64,000 bases of DNA, taken from Dictyophora rubrovolvata. Lineage: Eukaryota; Basidiomycota; Agaricomycetes; Phallales; Phallaceae. The stretch is taken from NCBI GenBank assembly GCA_029959195.1, contig CP114119.1, positions 1,116,001 through 1,180,000 on the forward strand, read 5' to 3'. Shown one piece after another: positions 22,620 to 33,197 of this stretch. Within the stretch, counting starts at the first letter, position 1, and every line of letters begins with the position of its first letter. The translations under genes and the position numbers were made by a program. The notes under the pieces were generated by a model. It saw only the letters and a program-made list of their open reading frames with translations. It ran no database searches and was not told the origin of the DNA.

Positions 22620-24191
22620 TCAAATCTTCTTTCCTTCCCACTCTCGCGGAAGACGAATGCTTACTGAAATTGAACCTGCTACCGTGCCCATTAACCACAT
22701 GCGTCCCTCCAATGATCTTTCAGGGTTCTTTTCCAATTCGACTTCGTGAGGGACCTTGCCTTCCTTAACTAAGCGTTTGATTTCGTCTTGTCGATTTTCT
22801 TCCCTGATAGACAATGCATTAGATATCCTGCAGATGAAAAGCACACGTGCACAAACCAATCAGCAACATAAGCTGTACGTCTTACTCTCATAGGTCGGCC
22901 GGAGTAAATTAAGGTTCTTGCTACATCGTCGTATCCAGCGGACAAGACCAGTTCTTTGTGCTTGGGTGGTGCACCAGCTTCTTCCGAAGCGACAAACCGC
23001 GTGCCAACCCAAACACCTGCAGCTCCATAAGAAAGGGCAGCGGCGAGTCCTCTGCCATCCGCAATCCCCCCGGCGGCCACAACAATGACGGGTTCGCTAG
23101 TTAGAGGACTTTTGGCTGTTTTGCACAAATCCACGCATGCAGGTACCAGAATACTGAACGGGGTATCACCAGTATGACCGCCCCCTTCACCACCCTTCGA
23201 GAGAGGAGAGGGCAGTCACATCCAAGATTCATGCGTCGAATAATTCAACTTACTTGAGCGCAGATGATGTCCACTCCTCGAGCTAGGGCTTTGGAGACAT
23301 GCTGCAAGAGGTAATAAATCTGCTTGTCGATTATTGCGCTGTAGCAAAAATTAACTAGCCTTTGGATGCCCGACCATGCTAGAGTAACAATAGGTGAGTA
23401 TTCGAGCCGCAATAATTCCATGTGTTCGCCTACTTCATTACAGCTATACCTGCGTTATGTAATTTGTCCACAATGTGCTTTGGAGGAATTCCAACAGCAC
23501 AGACAAAAAGAGAAGCTTTGCTATTAATTATAACATCAATTAATTCGTTCAATTGGCCATTGGTATAATCGTACTGTGCTGGAGATAAGCTTTTCTTCAA
23601 AAATGTTTGACTGTGCATACATTTGTTCTGCGAGCAGTGCCTCCAATTTGGGGGATTAGTAAATCAACTCCTATTCGTTAATTCGGTTGAAAATGCAGAT
23701 CTCGGGAGTCGTATACATAATGCGAACCGAAAGGAGCATCTTTCTTTTCCAAGAACGCTTTTAGCTCGTTGATAGACTCCTAGCGTCAATCGATAAGTAA
23801 AGACCTAGCCAACAGAAAATTTTATCGTTTCAAACTTGTAAATGACTCGGACTCTGTCTTAAACCGCCAATTACGCCCACTTGGGTTAACGTCAGTCGTG
23901 GAATTTCTTAATATCATTGCTATGACGTACACCCGCCCGCATTGGTTACTGCTGCTGCAAGTTTAGGTCCAGCAGCTACATTCATCCCTAACACAAGAAG
24001 AAGCATAAGTCTTGTAGACAATTCATCAACCAAACATTGAGACACACCTGCAAGCATGATGGGATGACATATCCTGAACAACTAGTAAAGGAATGTTGAA
24101 TTTGTTGTGAATTTGTTTTATAATCGACGAGCACGAGAAAGAAAAAGACCTTGGTAAGTGGGGTAGAGAACACGGGCTGAGACGAAGGCAT
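22620..24191 (-). CDS. Nitronate monooxygenase (2-nitropropane dioxygenase family)
   Basis: FMN-dependent TIM-barrel enzyme oxidising nitronates such as propionate-3-nitronate, usually protective. The start gives MPSSQPVFSTPLTK, joined to LFRICHPIMLAGMNVAAGP. Later segments are GVDLLIPQIGGTARRTN, the flavin-site block GVDIICAQGGEGGGHTGD, VVAAGGIADGRGLAAALSYG and AGVWVGTRFVASEEAG. A GC-AG intron (23302..23359, CCAAAG|gctagt) is required. The join between NAGG and VGVIGGLRQSP (about 23880-23940) does not keep frame with any GT donor; a GC donor after AATGCGG would, at the cost of two or three residues. At least nine exons; C-terminus about 40 residues longer than the barrel. Confidence 0.85.
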
Positions 24192-24412
24192 AGAATAGAT
24201 GTGGGAGAGGAATATCAAGGTAGGGAATCTCAGCGCATACTTGAAATCATTCAAAGCTGCCGGTAAATCGAACTTGGCCGGCATGCATGATGTAAGCTCG
24301 CATACCCGAAAGGCCGTACACCTTCTGGAGTTTTCCTGTCACAGCATCGTCACGAGCACTTTTTTTAAAAGAACAGCTTTCGTGCGACCGCGAAGGTGTA
24401 ATAGTATATATC

Positions 24413-25308
24413 ATGCATCCCGAAGTATTATGGGCACAGAGAAGCTCTAGTGCAGATCCTGAACAAGTGAGTGTTAAATATATTATTTATCATTCAATGT
24501 TCACTGGCACTTTTTTTAGAATGTCATTTATTTGACAGTGAATCTTCCTAATATTGTAGCATCAACTTTGCAGTGCGACTTGCAGCCCAATAGCCTCAAT
24601 TTCAAGGCCGAGGCAGGAAGGTGAGTCGTTTTCCTGTTCGATTGGATGCCTTGTCTTGACGTTAACAGACCAGGCGAGGCGATGGTAGAGTATTCCTTTG
24701 TCTTGGAATTTTTCGAAGAAATACAACCCGAAGTAAGCTCGCTAGTGGCGATTAGCGGGCTCCGTCTGTCTGATCTAACATCTTTAGGTCTCTCGTAGAT
24801 CTCTTACCACCAGACATCTGGCCTTTGTACTCCGGAAAAAAGAAAGCAAGGCTGAATACTGGCCTAGACTAACAAAAGGCACGGCCAAAATACCCTATGT
24901 CAGGACGGATTTCAGCAAGGTACATGCTTAATTACAGCAAGTGCTTGACAAATATTCAAAAGAAAGCTGTCTTTTTAGTGGGTCGATGAAGACGAACAGG
25001 ATTCTAACGCACAAGCCGTAAATGAAGACTTCGATGACATGGGTGGTCTAGGAGGTGGTATGGGTGGTTTGGGAGGTGGTATAGGAGGTCTTGGAGGCGG
25101 TTTGGGAGGGGGCGGAGACATGGGATTCGATATGGAAAAGGTTCGTTGATAATATTGATGTTAACTCGAGTGCCCTCGTTCCAATACGTCAATGTAGATG
25201 ATGTCCTCAATGAGGAGTAGCCAAGCAGCCGCTGGCGCTGAGGACGATGACGAGGGGGATGCGACCAAAGACGACGAAGATGACGACGGTCCGCCACCTT
25301 TGGAATAG
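24413..25308 (+). CDS. p23/Sba1-type Hsp90 co-chaperone
   Basis: CS-domain protein that binds and stabilises ATP-bound Hsp90 in the cytosol and nucleus. The N-terminus is MHPEVLWAQRSSSADPEQ, then NVIYLTVNLPNIV and an acidic EFFEEIQPE segment; the conserved tail of the fold contains AEYWPRLTKGTAKIPYVRTD and WVDEDEQ. The C-terminus is a glycine-rich run (MGGLGGGMGG-type repeats), then DMEKMMSSM and an acidic end. Six introns are GT-AG and each join stays in frame. Divergent from the nitronate monooxygenase gene. Confidence 0.88.
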
Positions 25309-25468
25309 AAGTACCATAGCTAGTAAAGTCCTGACGTGAATTACATCCATTCACTACATTTCAAAACAAAATCATTTGCTGAATATTATATTCATGTTCA
25401 ATTGAGTGAGAGTCGGACTTTGAATTGCGTGTACTTGTTAAGGTTTGTAGGATACACCTCCGTCCTCA

Positions 25469-26425
25469 ATGTGGTAAGGAAATCCTCTTTCATCTAAAGA
25501 CCGAAAAAAACAAACAATTTACAGGTGCACCCGGTGGTTTCTTCCTCTTTTACTGCTCCCGTTGCCTACGGCTACGCCGTATTTTCTTATCTTATTCTTG
25601 GTCTCGCTTACACTGCATGCTCGACCTTGGTACGCTAGTTTTACGACCCTGTCGTAGTCTTAACTTGATGTTTCCCTTTACAGCTTCTACTGCATTATTC
25701 TGCTAACAGCCCTTTTCACCTCGTCATGTTATTGGCAACCGGCACCGACAGAGGTTATCCTTAAATCCATCTTTCCAAACGCGTCTACCTACGAAACACT
25801 CCTTGACGCACTTAATGCAACAGCCTACAGTAATGGCTCACAGCAGCTTGTTACAGATATGACAGCTCTCCCGCAGCTTACCTTGATCAATGATCGATGT
25901 TGGTGTGACTTATCGATAACTGGTCTTTTCGAACCTTTTAATACAACTCAATGGCGACTCAACAGCTTCGCTCGTACTATTGGCGTTCCGGACGCTCTAC
26001 GCAAGCATTCCCAAGATGTCCACAGAACCGAGCCGACTAGAACAAGTTTGGACCCCCAACATAACAAAGCACTTGGCCCGAACAACACCTGGATTACAGC
26101 CATTCTCTTAGACAATATACGAACTCTTCCTCCGAGCGAATTATTTGCCAAGTGGTTTCTGCACCCCTTTAATGCATTCAAACTGAGCGGTTTAGCTCCA
26201 AATGTATCCTGCTCTGTTGACCCTACCCAGATTTCGGAAGAACGCGAAAAATTGACGGAGACCAAGATGTTCTCGAGCAGCTCGGTTTCTACTTCTTCCG
26301 GGACAATGTCACGTCTCATGTGGTCTACCTACGACCTACGTCCATACGGCATCAATCTAGTCGTCGATTTTCACTGGCCTCGTAATTCTTTGAGTGCAGC
26401 TGTAGTTCCAGATCCGAAGTTATAA
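25469..26425 (+). CDS. Unrecognised membrane-anchored protein
   Basis: Best reading has three exons, 25469..25473 (ATGTG), 25525..25629 and 25684..26425, with phases that match at both joins. The N-terminus is strongly hydrophobic (WFLPLLLLPLPTATPYFLIL, then LFLVSLTLHA and FYCIILLTALFTS), two probable membrane spans. The rest, about 235 residues, carries several Asn-x-Ser/Thr sites (NATAYSNGS, FNTTQW, NNTWIT, NVSC) and cysteines, consistent with a lumenal or secreted domain. I do not recognise the family. The five-base first coding exon is inference; an upstream start is possible. Confidence 0.55.
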
Positions 26426-26542
26426 TTTACAAACCTCTATTTCTGTATCGTTTTATTGTATACTATCATACGGACATATACTTCTCCATGCTATATGTCA
26501 CCAAGTCCAACAGTTGGATTAATCCTAATAACAAATGAAAAC

Positions 26543-27432
26543 TCACTTAGCTGTTCTATTTTGCATTTCCTTCTCTAATTTTTGAAATTCGTCCAGTGCA
26601 ACTCGTTCTTCATCACCGAGAACCTGGCAAGACAACTCGCCTTGAGTTACTTGGTTATGAGAAGGACATCGCAAGACTTACCTGCTCCACACCCTTTACC
26701 TCGGGAATGTAATGCATGAGCATACGCTCAATTCCAGATTTAAGGGTGACCGCACTGGAATCGCAACCCCTACAGCTGCCTTTCAACATTAATTTGACAA
26801 TCCCGCTCGATTCATCAAAAACTTTGAATTCCAGGTCCCCGCCATCTTCCATGATCGCAGGGCGTATACGACTGTCCAAAAGCTCCTTGACCATGGCAAC
26901 AACCTCCGAGTCCGTATCCAAGATTTTGGTATCTTGAGGGCCAGCAGACGCCTTATCCTCTTCGCTTCTAAACAATGTTTGACCCGAAGTGAAGTACTCC
27001 ATTAGAGTGGAATAAATCTCCGGCTTCAGCACAGACCAAGTGCTTTCCGCGTCTTTTGAGACCGTGACAAAATCTGGGCCATAGAAAACTCCTTTTACAC
27101 CATCGATTCCCATCAGCCTGATGGCTAAAGGTGAAGCGAGAGCAGATCGAGTGTCAAGAAACTCTGCTGAGCCGGATGACATCACCGGAACTCCGGGGAC
27201 GAATTTCAAGGAATCTTCATTTGGAGTCTGCTCCGTTTGTATGAACATTGTTCGTATCTGACCTTAAACGCAAAAAAGGTTAGCACAGGTTGGTAAATTA
27301 ATTTGTTAGTACAATACCTGTCAGCGAAGGGGTAAACCGCGGGAGAGTGGCACCTGGTCCCCGCGGACGTAGAAACGAGTGGCTTGAGATATAACGCGGA
27401 GCAACAAAACTTCTCCTGAAGACTGAGGCCAT
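26543..27432 (-). CDS. NFU1: NFU1-type mitochondrial iron-sulfur scaffold
   Basis: Delivers 4Fe-4S clusters to mitochondrial enzymes such as lipoyl synthase and aconitase. Exon 1 encodes a presequence (MASVFRRSFVAPRYISSHSF), joined to IRTMFIQTEQTPNEDSLKF, the start of the Nfu N-domain (GVKGVFYGPDFVTVSKD). The C-terminal NifU domain holds EDGGDLEFKVFDE and the cluster-binding CRGC in KGSCRGCDSSAVTLKSGIE. The last exon adds DEFQKLEKEMQNRTAK. Two introns, both GT-AG. Divergent from the UBE2W gene, 153 bp apart. Confidence 0.93.
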
Positions 27433-27585
27433 CGTTGATAAATCGATATTTATTTTACAATGACTAGCGGTAGTAGTCACCGGTCGACTGGTACACAGTG
27501 GAAAGCTTTGAGGTCTTATGTAATTGCACAGCGTCATTAAGTTCAGCACTTCTGCCTTCTTGTAAGTAGTAGTAATATCTGTAAC

Positions 27586-28497
27586 ATGTCCAGCATCTCC
27601 TCCAAACGCTTGGGTAAGGAATTGAAGGAGTTCCATACGGTAAATTTAATTGGTATGTCATTTCTGTCCTGACCAGTCGAACATCATATGATCTATGTTT
27701 GGGTTTTATGATTTATCCTCTTAGGGGTGACTTTATTGAAAGCTGAAGATTTTAAACAATGGCTGGTCGGCATCGAAGTAATGGGGGAGAGCTTGTACCA
27801 GGTCAATTATGCCATTACTCTCCCTCTCTCTGCACACATCATCAGGTCTGATTTTACTCTTGCAGAACGAAGTATTCGCCTTGCGGTTCACATTCGACGC
27901 GCAATATCCCATCTCATCTCCCGAAGTTGTATTTATTGATGATGGAAAGCATCACATTCCAATGCACCCGCATGTATATTCTAACGGACACGTAAGTTTT
28001 GACCGATCATTCCTTCCGACGACTGCCAGTGACTCACCAGCCGGTCCCCATAGATCTGTGCTTCTATCTTGGGCCAAGAATGGTCGCCTGTTTTAAGTGT
28101 AGCATCCGTCTGTATAACATTGCAAAGCATGTTAGCGTCTTGTAAGGTAAAGTGTCTTCGTTATCTCATCAGATTCCACCCAGAAGGAATTCTCTCCTTT
28201 CTCTTTTGATACGGATAGAACAAAGAACGGTACGTACCATCTCGACCCATCGAAAGTCACTGAATTTCGAATTAACTTCTTCAGACCAAGAGATAACGAT
28301 CGATATGTACGGAGTGCGCCTTTATCTCCGAAAAATGTATGCCGCGTTGTTAAAATATATACGTAATGCTAATGATTGGACTCTCACCATTTCCAGTCTC
28401 GGTTTCATTACGATGGTATGTCCGTTTATTCTGTTTTCATGTGTCAAATACATCCCTTGTCTAAATACTGATATTATTCCTCATAGACGACACGTAA
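27586..28497 (+). CDS. UBE2W: UBE2W/UBC16-type ubiquitin-conjugating enzyme E2
   Basis: E2 enzyme of the class that attaches ubiquitin to protein N-termini. Exons: 27586..27652, 27725..27801, 27866..27991, 28054..28146, 28219..28229 (11 nt), 28285..28336, 28397..28415, 28487..28497. The fold runs SSKRLGKELKEFHT, WLVGIEVMGESLYQ, FDAQYPISSPEVVFIDD, HPHVYSNGH and the active-site cysteine in ICASILGQEWSPVLSV. UBE2W hallmarks are the His after HPHVYSNG in place of the usual Asn, and the tail DNDRYVRSAPLSPKN then SRFHYDDDT. Every join is in frame. About 151 residues, as in vertebrate UBE2W. Confidence 0.93.
28219..28229 (+). other. UBE2W: 11-nt micro-exon of UBE2W
   Basis: AACAAAGAACG is flanked by cggatag and gtacgta. 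It links SCK to PRDNDRYVRSAP as SCK-NKER-PRDND, matching the family sequence CKKKERPE. Confidence 0.7.
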
Positions 28498-28809
28498 AAT
28501 TTTTCCCATTATTTGTAGTCTGCTTGGTCTCATCCATATTCTTAGAGTATGAAGAAAGACGTCTAGCCGACGCAACTTTATGTGAAATACAATGATTAGA
28601 TTAAGATGGAATGATGCGGCGTTCTATGTATTTATACAATTGTCTACAAGGAATATTTAAGCATATCAATTGATATAACTACTCCTGCCGGGTTTAACGA
28701 CGTGTTGTTATCATTAAGCAAAACCTACAAGAAGTGATAAAATTACTATGAATTCAGCTTGACGGATCTAAGTAGAAAAGAAAAAAAAGAAAAGAATACC
28801 TTCAAATTC

Positions 28810-30000
28810 TTACAAAATGTCAAGCTGATTGCGATTTAAATTATCGACACAAGTTCCGCAGTTATCTGGACAATTGGAACCGCTAATAGCACTATTTCTC
28901 CGATGCCTGGTAGCGCGGTAGGTTCAATTCATGAGACAGGAAAATATTCAGGTTAGTGCACGTACTCACTCTTTACAACCGAGGCAAATGCACGAGCTTC
29001 CGCATGTGCATCTTCTGAAAGGATCCACATCCCTTCCACAGAGGGTCGAAAAGCCGGGTAGCAAAAGTCTTGACTCGGTACTTTTACCAGCCACATCTGT
29101 GTCAAACCACTTTAACGGTGGAAGCTTCAAATCATCGTCGAATGCAGAAGGTCCGCTCTGGAAATAATTTTGCACCAAGCTACGCCCTGCACCTGCACCA
29201 ATTCGAGGGAAATGTTTAATGCGAGATTGCATATATGGGTAGAATATTATTGGTCACCGACTTTCTTTGCCAGATCCGATAAATTCTCGATGTGATGTTT
29301 TGGTTTCTCTAATCCTGTCGAACTTTAACGGGGAGCAAGTGCAGTTTCGCAGAGAAGGACATTGACACGGGTTTAGAAGATTGATGACTGATTATGCGCA
29401 TGCGGCAGCTCAGTGTAAAAACAGATGTTGGGAAAGAATGAATGAAATGACAACCTTTCTGCTTAGGATGAGAACTAGAAGTAAGCTTTGCTGGCAACTT
29501 GTAAATGTCGTGAAGCCCGTTGGGCAAGCTGGGGACGGCTGGCAACCTTCGTTGGGCTGGGTACATTATGAGTAAAAATGGACTTGGCATACAAAGACAT
29601 TCAACCAAACAAACCTGAGCGTCGAGAGGGTACGTTGGGAGAAGATTCTTCTATCGGAGGTGCTTCCATAAGGATGGGTGGCTGACCACAGGTACAGCGG
29701 ACATGCATGCGTTTGTTCTTGCGCAGCTCACGACATTTCTCGCACTGAGAGATGGGTCGTCCTTTCTTCTTTATCTCAAAGAGAGGTCGATCGGAATGGT
29801 GACATGATGAGGACCGGTGACCTTTTATACAAGATGCACTGAAGAAGGACATCGCACCAAATTGCGTTCAGTGAAAGGACTCGCTATCAAGTCTGAAAGA
29901 AAATGACTTGCCACGCGAATTTTGTCCCGTTGACATACACCTAAAAAAAGGGTTAAGAATATGAGACAATGGTATCATTTGCAGAAATTCAAACTACCAT
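28810..30000 (-). CDS. Copper-fist DNA-binding transcription factor
   Basis: Zinc/copper-responsive regulator of the yeast ACE1/MAC1/CUF1 class. Residues 1-45 form the copper fist: MVYVNGTKFACASCIKGHRS, then SSCHHSDRPLFEIKKKGRP (minor-groove KGRP) and QCEKCRELRKNKRMHVRCTC. Only the ATG itself (29998..30000) lies in the first coding exon; the second intron is GC-AG (29839..29911, GCGTG|gcaagt). A second Cys cluster near the C-terminus (RCTCGSSCICLGCKEH and NCPDNCGTCVDN) resembles the copper-sensing motif of MAC1/CUF1, suggesting an activator of copper uptake. The middle (about 29230-29600) contains LPNGLHDIYKLPAKL and one or two introns I could not place exactly. Confidence 0.87.
29998..30000 (-). 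other. Start-codon-only first coding exon of the copper-fist gene
   Basis: ATG is immediately followed by gtagttt; the intron ends ttttttag before GTGTATGTC, giving M-VYVNGTKFAC. The family begins MVYV or MVFV, so the join is well supported. Confidence 0.7.
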
Positions 30001-30220
30001 AGCTATGTCTTATTGCTTTTCCACATGAAGACAGGCAGGTACTTGCTGCTTTCGGAGCCAAATTTAGACGGCATTGTACAGTATTGCGTGCTTGCTGGGA
30101 GAGTTTTCATTTTGGGCATGGTGTTGTCGATTATGTAAGGAGCTTACTATTCAAAACTCGTAGCAGTAGTATAAACTTTCGATTGAAATGTTTTTGAATT
30201 AAAATGGTTTATTTTCTCAT

Positions 30221-31896
30221 TTATCTTCTGATTTCATGAATGTCACCCAATTTTTGTCCTACTTTTATTTTTTGTCCCTCGCGGACCGAGAATTCGAAAC
30301 TTTTAGGTGCTTCAAATACCAAAACGATCGTTGATCCTAAACAAAACCCTCCCAATTCATCACCTATTTTCAGGGGCTGCCCTCCAAGTATTGCAGAGGC
30401 GTTCACATAGGACGCTTCAACGTAAGAACCCGGCTTGGGTTTTGGACGGTGCTCTTTGGTATTTGTTCTCAAGTCTCTGTCGAAGTTGATCTTGATTGAA
30501 CCAACATTCGTTGCGCCTTGTCGATAAACCCCTTTCAGTTCCAATATGTCAGCAGCATATCCAGGTTGCACTCACCTACAGGCACCATGCTGAAAAAACC
30601 GTATCTCCATCGACCTAAGAGGACGACGCGTTCATTAAGAACGAATAAGTTGTGTAGACGTCGCGCCATATATGGCGAAACGGAGAAAAGCTCGCCTTGT
30701 ACGAATATCAAAGGTCGCGATCTAAAGGCCGATAACAATCCTCTTACCGATGAAGTGTCTTCGAGAATTCACCACCCAATTCGATGGACTATGGAACCGA
30801 TGATAGTCTCCTGGAGCTAAATAAATAACGGCAAAATAAAGTGAATTATCGGGATAATTCCATGGGATATGAAGTGAGGATAGAAGCGATTGATTGATAG
30901 AAGAGGTATTCGAGGCTAGGGAACCAGATATGGCAACGTCTAAATCATGTTGCAAGGAAGAAGGTAACGTAGAGACCGGAGGAGCTTGAGAACTGATGGA
31001 ATTATCAGATGTTGGCCTGGATCCCATAAGTTGCTCCAAAGAGTATTCAATACCGTTGACATTCGCGAAGTGGCTATCACTAGCTAAACTGTGGTCTTTG
31101 TTGGCATGGATCTCAATATTATCTTTGACAGACGTAATTGAAGCTCCTAGCAAGGCATCTAGCGAATACGTTACGCCTTTCACTTGCTCGACGCGTCCAA
31201 CATCGGTTATGGTTCCAAAGTGTAAAACCGTTCCGTCGGCTGGTGAAACCTAGAGAAACAGATGATAAAAAAACACGGAAATGGGCTGTTTGACAACATA
31301 CTAATATTGAATTATCTATAGGTCGTGAATCTGGAGCTAATTTTCGATAGAAAAAGTCACCAAGGCTCTTGTAGGCCGTTAGGTCTCTGGGATCTATTTC
31401 TTCTAAATTGCAGTCGAACAGATAGGCATAGAGTCTAAATCCAAAGGGCCTAAACCACATGGGGAGCTCTAGGGAATTGAGGTAGCCCCACAATCTTGAC
31501 ATTGAACGTAAGGGTAGGACGCCTAGGACGTGAATGTGAAGAGGTCTCTTAATTTTCAGCGTTTGCCCTTCAGGTGACAGAGTAACCTCGCCAGAGTCAA
31601 CCTCCTGGCGTTTGCGCCAGCGAATGAAGACGAGAAGGAGAATTCCTGTAGAGAGGGGGAGTGGATACCATTTTACGGGTGTAGTATTCCAGGCGTGTCT
31701 GACTTTCTCTGCAATGAGCGGCAGACACAAATTAGTCCTGATTGGTAATAAGTTATCCAAGGATTTTACCATAAAATGTCCCTTGCTGGTTTGATTTAGA
31801 ACTATAATTTGTACGTCGCGGAGTGTATGGCGATGATATTATAAAGGTACGTCGTGTTAAGGTTCTTCTGGTGATAAAAGGAAGAAAAGCAGGCAT
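30221..31896 (-). CDS. PSD1: Phosphatidylserine decarboxylase, mitochondrial
   Basis: Inner-membrane enzyme making phosphatidylethanolamine. The start at 31896 gives a basic presequence ([18 protein letters not shown]), spliced to [19 protein letters not shown] and a membrane span ([16 protein letters not shown]). Catalytic parts are [15 protein letters not shown] (Asp), [11 protein letters not shown] (His) and the autocleavage site [12 protein letters not shown], where serine becomes the pyruvoyl group. Also present are [20 protein letters not shown] and [15 protein letters not shown] Ser-rich insertion of about 80 residues lies between the Asp and His motifs. The 3' gene PSD1 and copper-fist factor are in tandem on the minus strand. 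Confidence 0.94.
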
Positions 31897-32019
31897 AAGA
31901 TGGCTATTACGTAAATAATTGATTCGGATTTGACTTTCAAGTTCTCCATGGGTAAGTAAGATTGTTGCTATCACGATATGAATCCTTAACTAACAGACCA
32001 TTTGACAATTCTAGTTTAC

Positions 32020-33003
32020 ATGTTCAGCCCTCGTTTTGCTCATGGTTTAATACGCACTTTTAGTAACGTTGCTAAACAAACACAGGGAGGATTTGAATCA
32101 AAGTACGCAGAGAAATTGCGCCAGAAGCTGAAAGAGTACGCTCGCAACTTTTTTTTCTCTTTTTTTTTTTGGTCGCTTACATTAATGGTTTTTAATTTTG
32201 AGTGTGTAGTGAAGGAGTAACCAGCATCGCTGAATTTCACAGAAGACGGCAAAAAAACAACGTAGTCACCTCGGAGCAGACCGAAAGTGCGATTAAAACA
32301 ACACAGTCTAAACTCAACAAGGCTCGTCTCGAATCCGCGCATCCATCACCAATTAAGGTTCGTGAGCTTTGTTTTTAATTAAGTTGAAATTTACATGTTC
32401 CTGATACAGCCCTTGCAACAAATAATGGATTTGAGCAAGATTACAGATACCCCTCATACTCCAGAACAAGTTGCGAGCATATGGAACGGCTACCACTCCA
32501 TCAAAGGAGATGGGACGGGACGTGGTTATTTATCTGCGTCCATTCCTACTGGTTTATTTTCGTCGCTTATTGCAACAGCGAAGCTGTTCCCGTGGTTCAT
32601 AATTCCCCTTGAACGGACCACACCCGACAGTCAGAGCACCGGGCATGAATTCTTTTTTCTGGAATGGTCATTTCATCGCACCAATAACGACATCGAGCAG
32701 GCTGTGGTTATGTTCACTCCACTGCAAGAATACAAACTTCGGCAACAATTTTCACAGCCCTACCTTGTCATGACTTGCTACTCAGACCTCATACGGACAC
32801 ACCAAATAGGGCTAATGAGAGGAGAAATATCTGATTCTCCTAATCGGCCGGGGGAGTTTCTACTCTCTCAGAACGATGCCCAATTACTTGCTATCCAATT
32901 GCAAAAATTCTATCTTGCTCAAGGAGGGGCTAGTAGAAAAATTTTGGAGACACTTCATCGAAATAAGGCAGAATTTAGATGGGAAGAACTTTTACACGTA
33001 TAA
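32020..33003 (+). CDS. ATP11: Mitochondrial F1-ATPase assembly factor ATP11
   Basis: Chaperone that holds the free F1 beta subunit before alpha/beta hexamer assembly. Exons 32020..32135, 32210..32358 and 32410..33003. A presequence (MFSPRFAHGLIRTFSNVAK) precedes FESKYAEKLRQKLK. The conserved core includes LSKITDTPHTPEQVASIWNG, HEFFFLEWSFH, FTPLQEYKLRQQFSQPYLVM and LMRGEISD. The C-terminus ends FYLAQGG ... WEELLHV. About 285 residues, normal for the family. Divergent from PSD1 with roughly 120 bp between starts. Confidence 0.94.
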
Positions 33004-33197
33004 TAATTACTTGTGGCACATATGCGAATGTATATATCATATTAGAATAATATAGTAAGAAGAAAAGAGGTTTATCAGCCGTAGAGGTGAGCAGGAGAAT
33101 GACCCGATATTTAAAGCGGCGCTTTGCCGAATCTTGGTAAAAGTAAGCCACGAACGAAACGTCGTCGTCCACGACGGCGAATACCACGAAACAGGTG

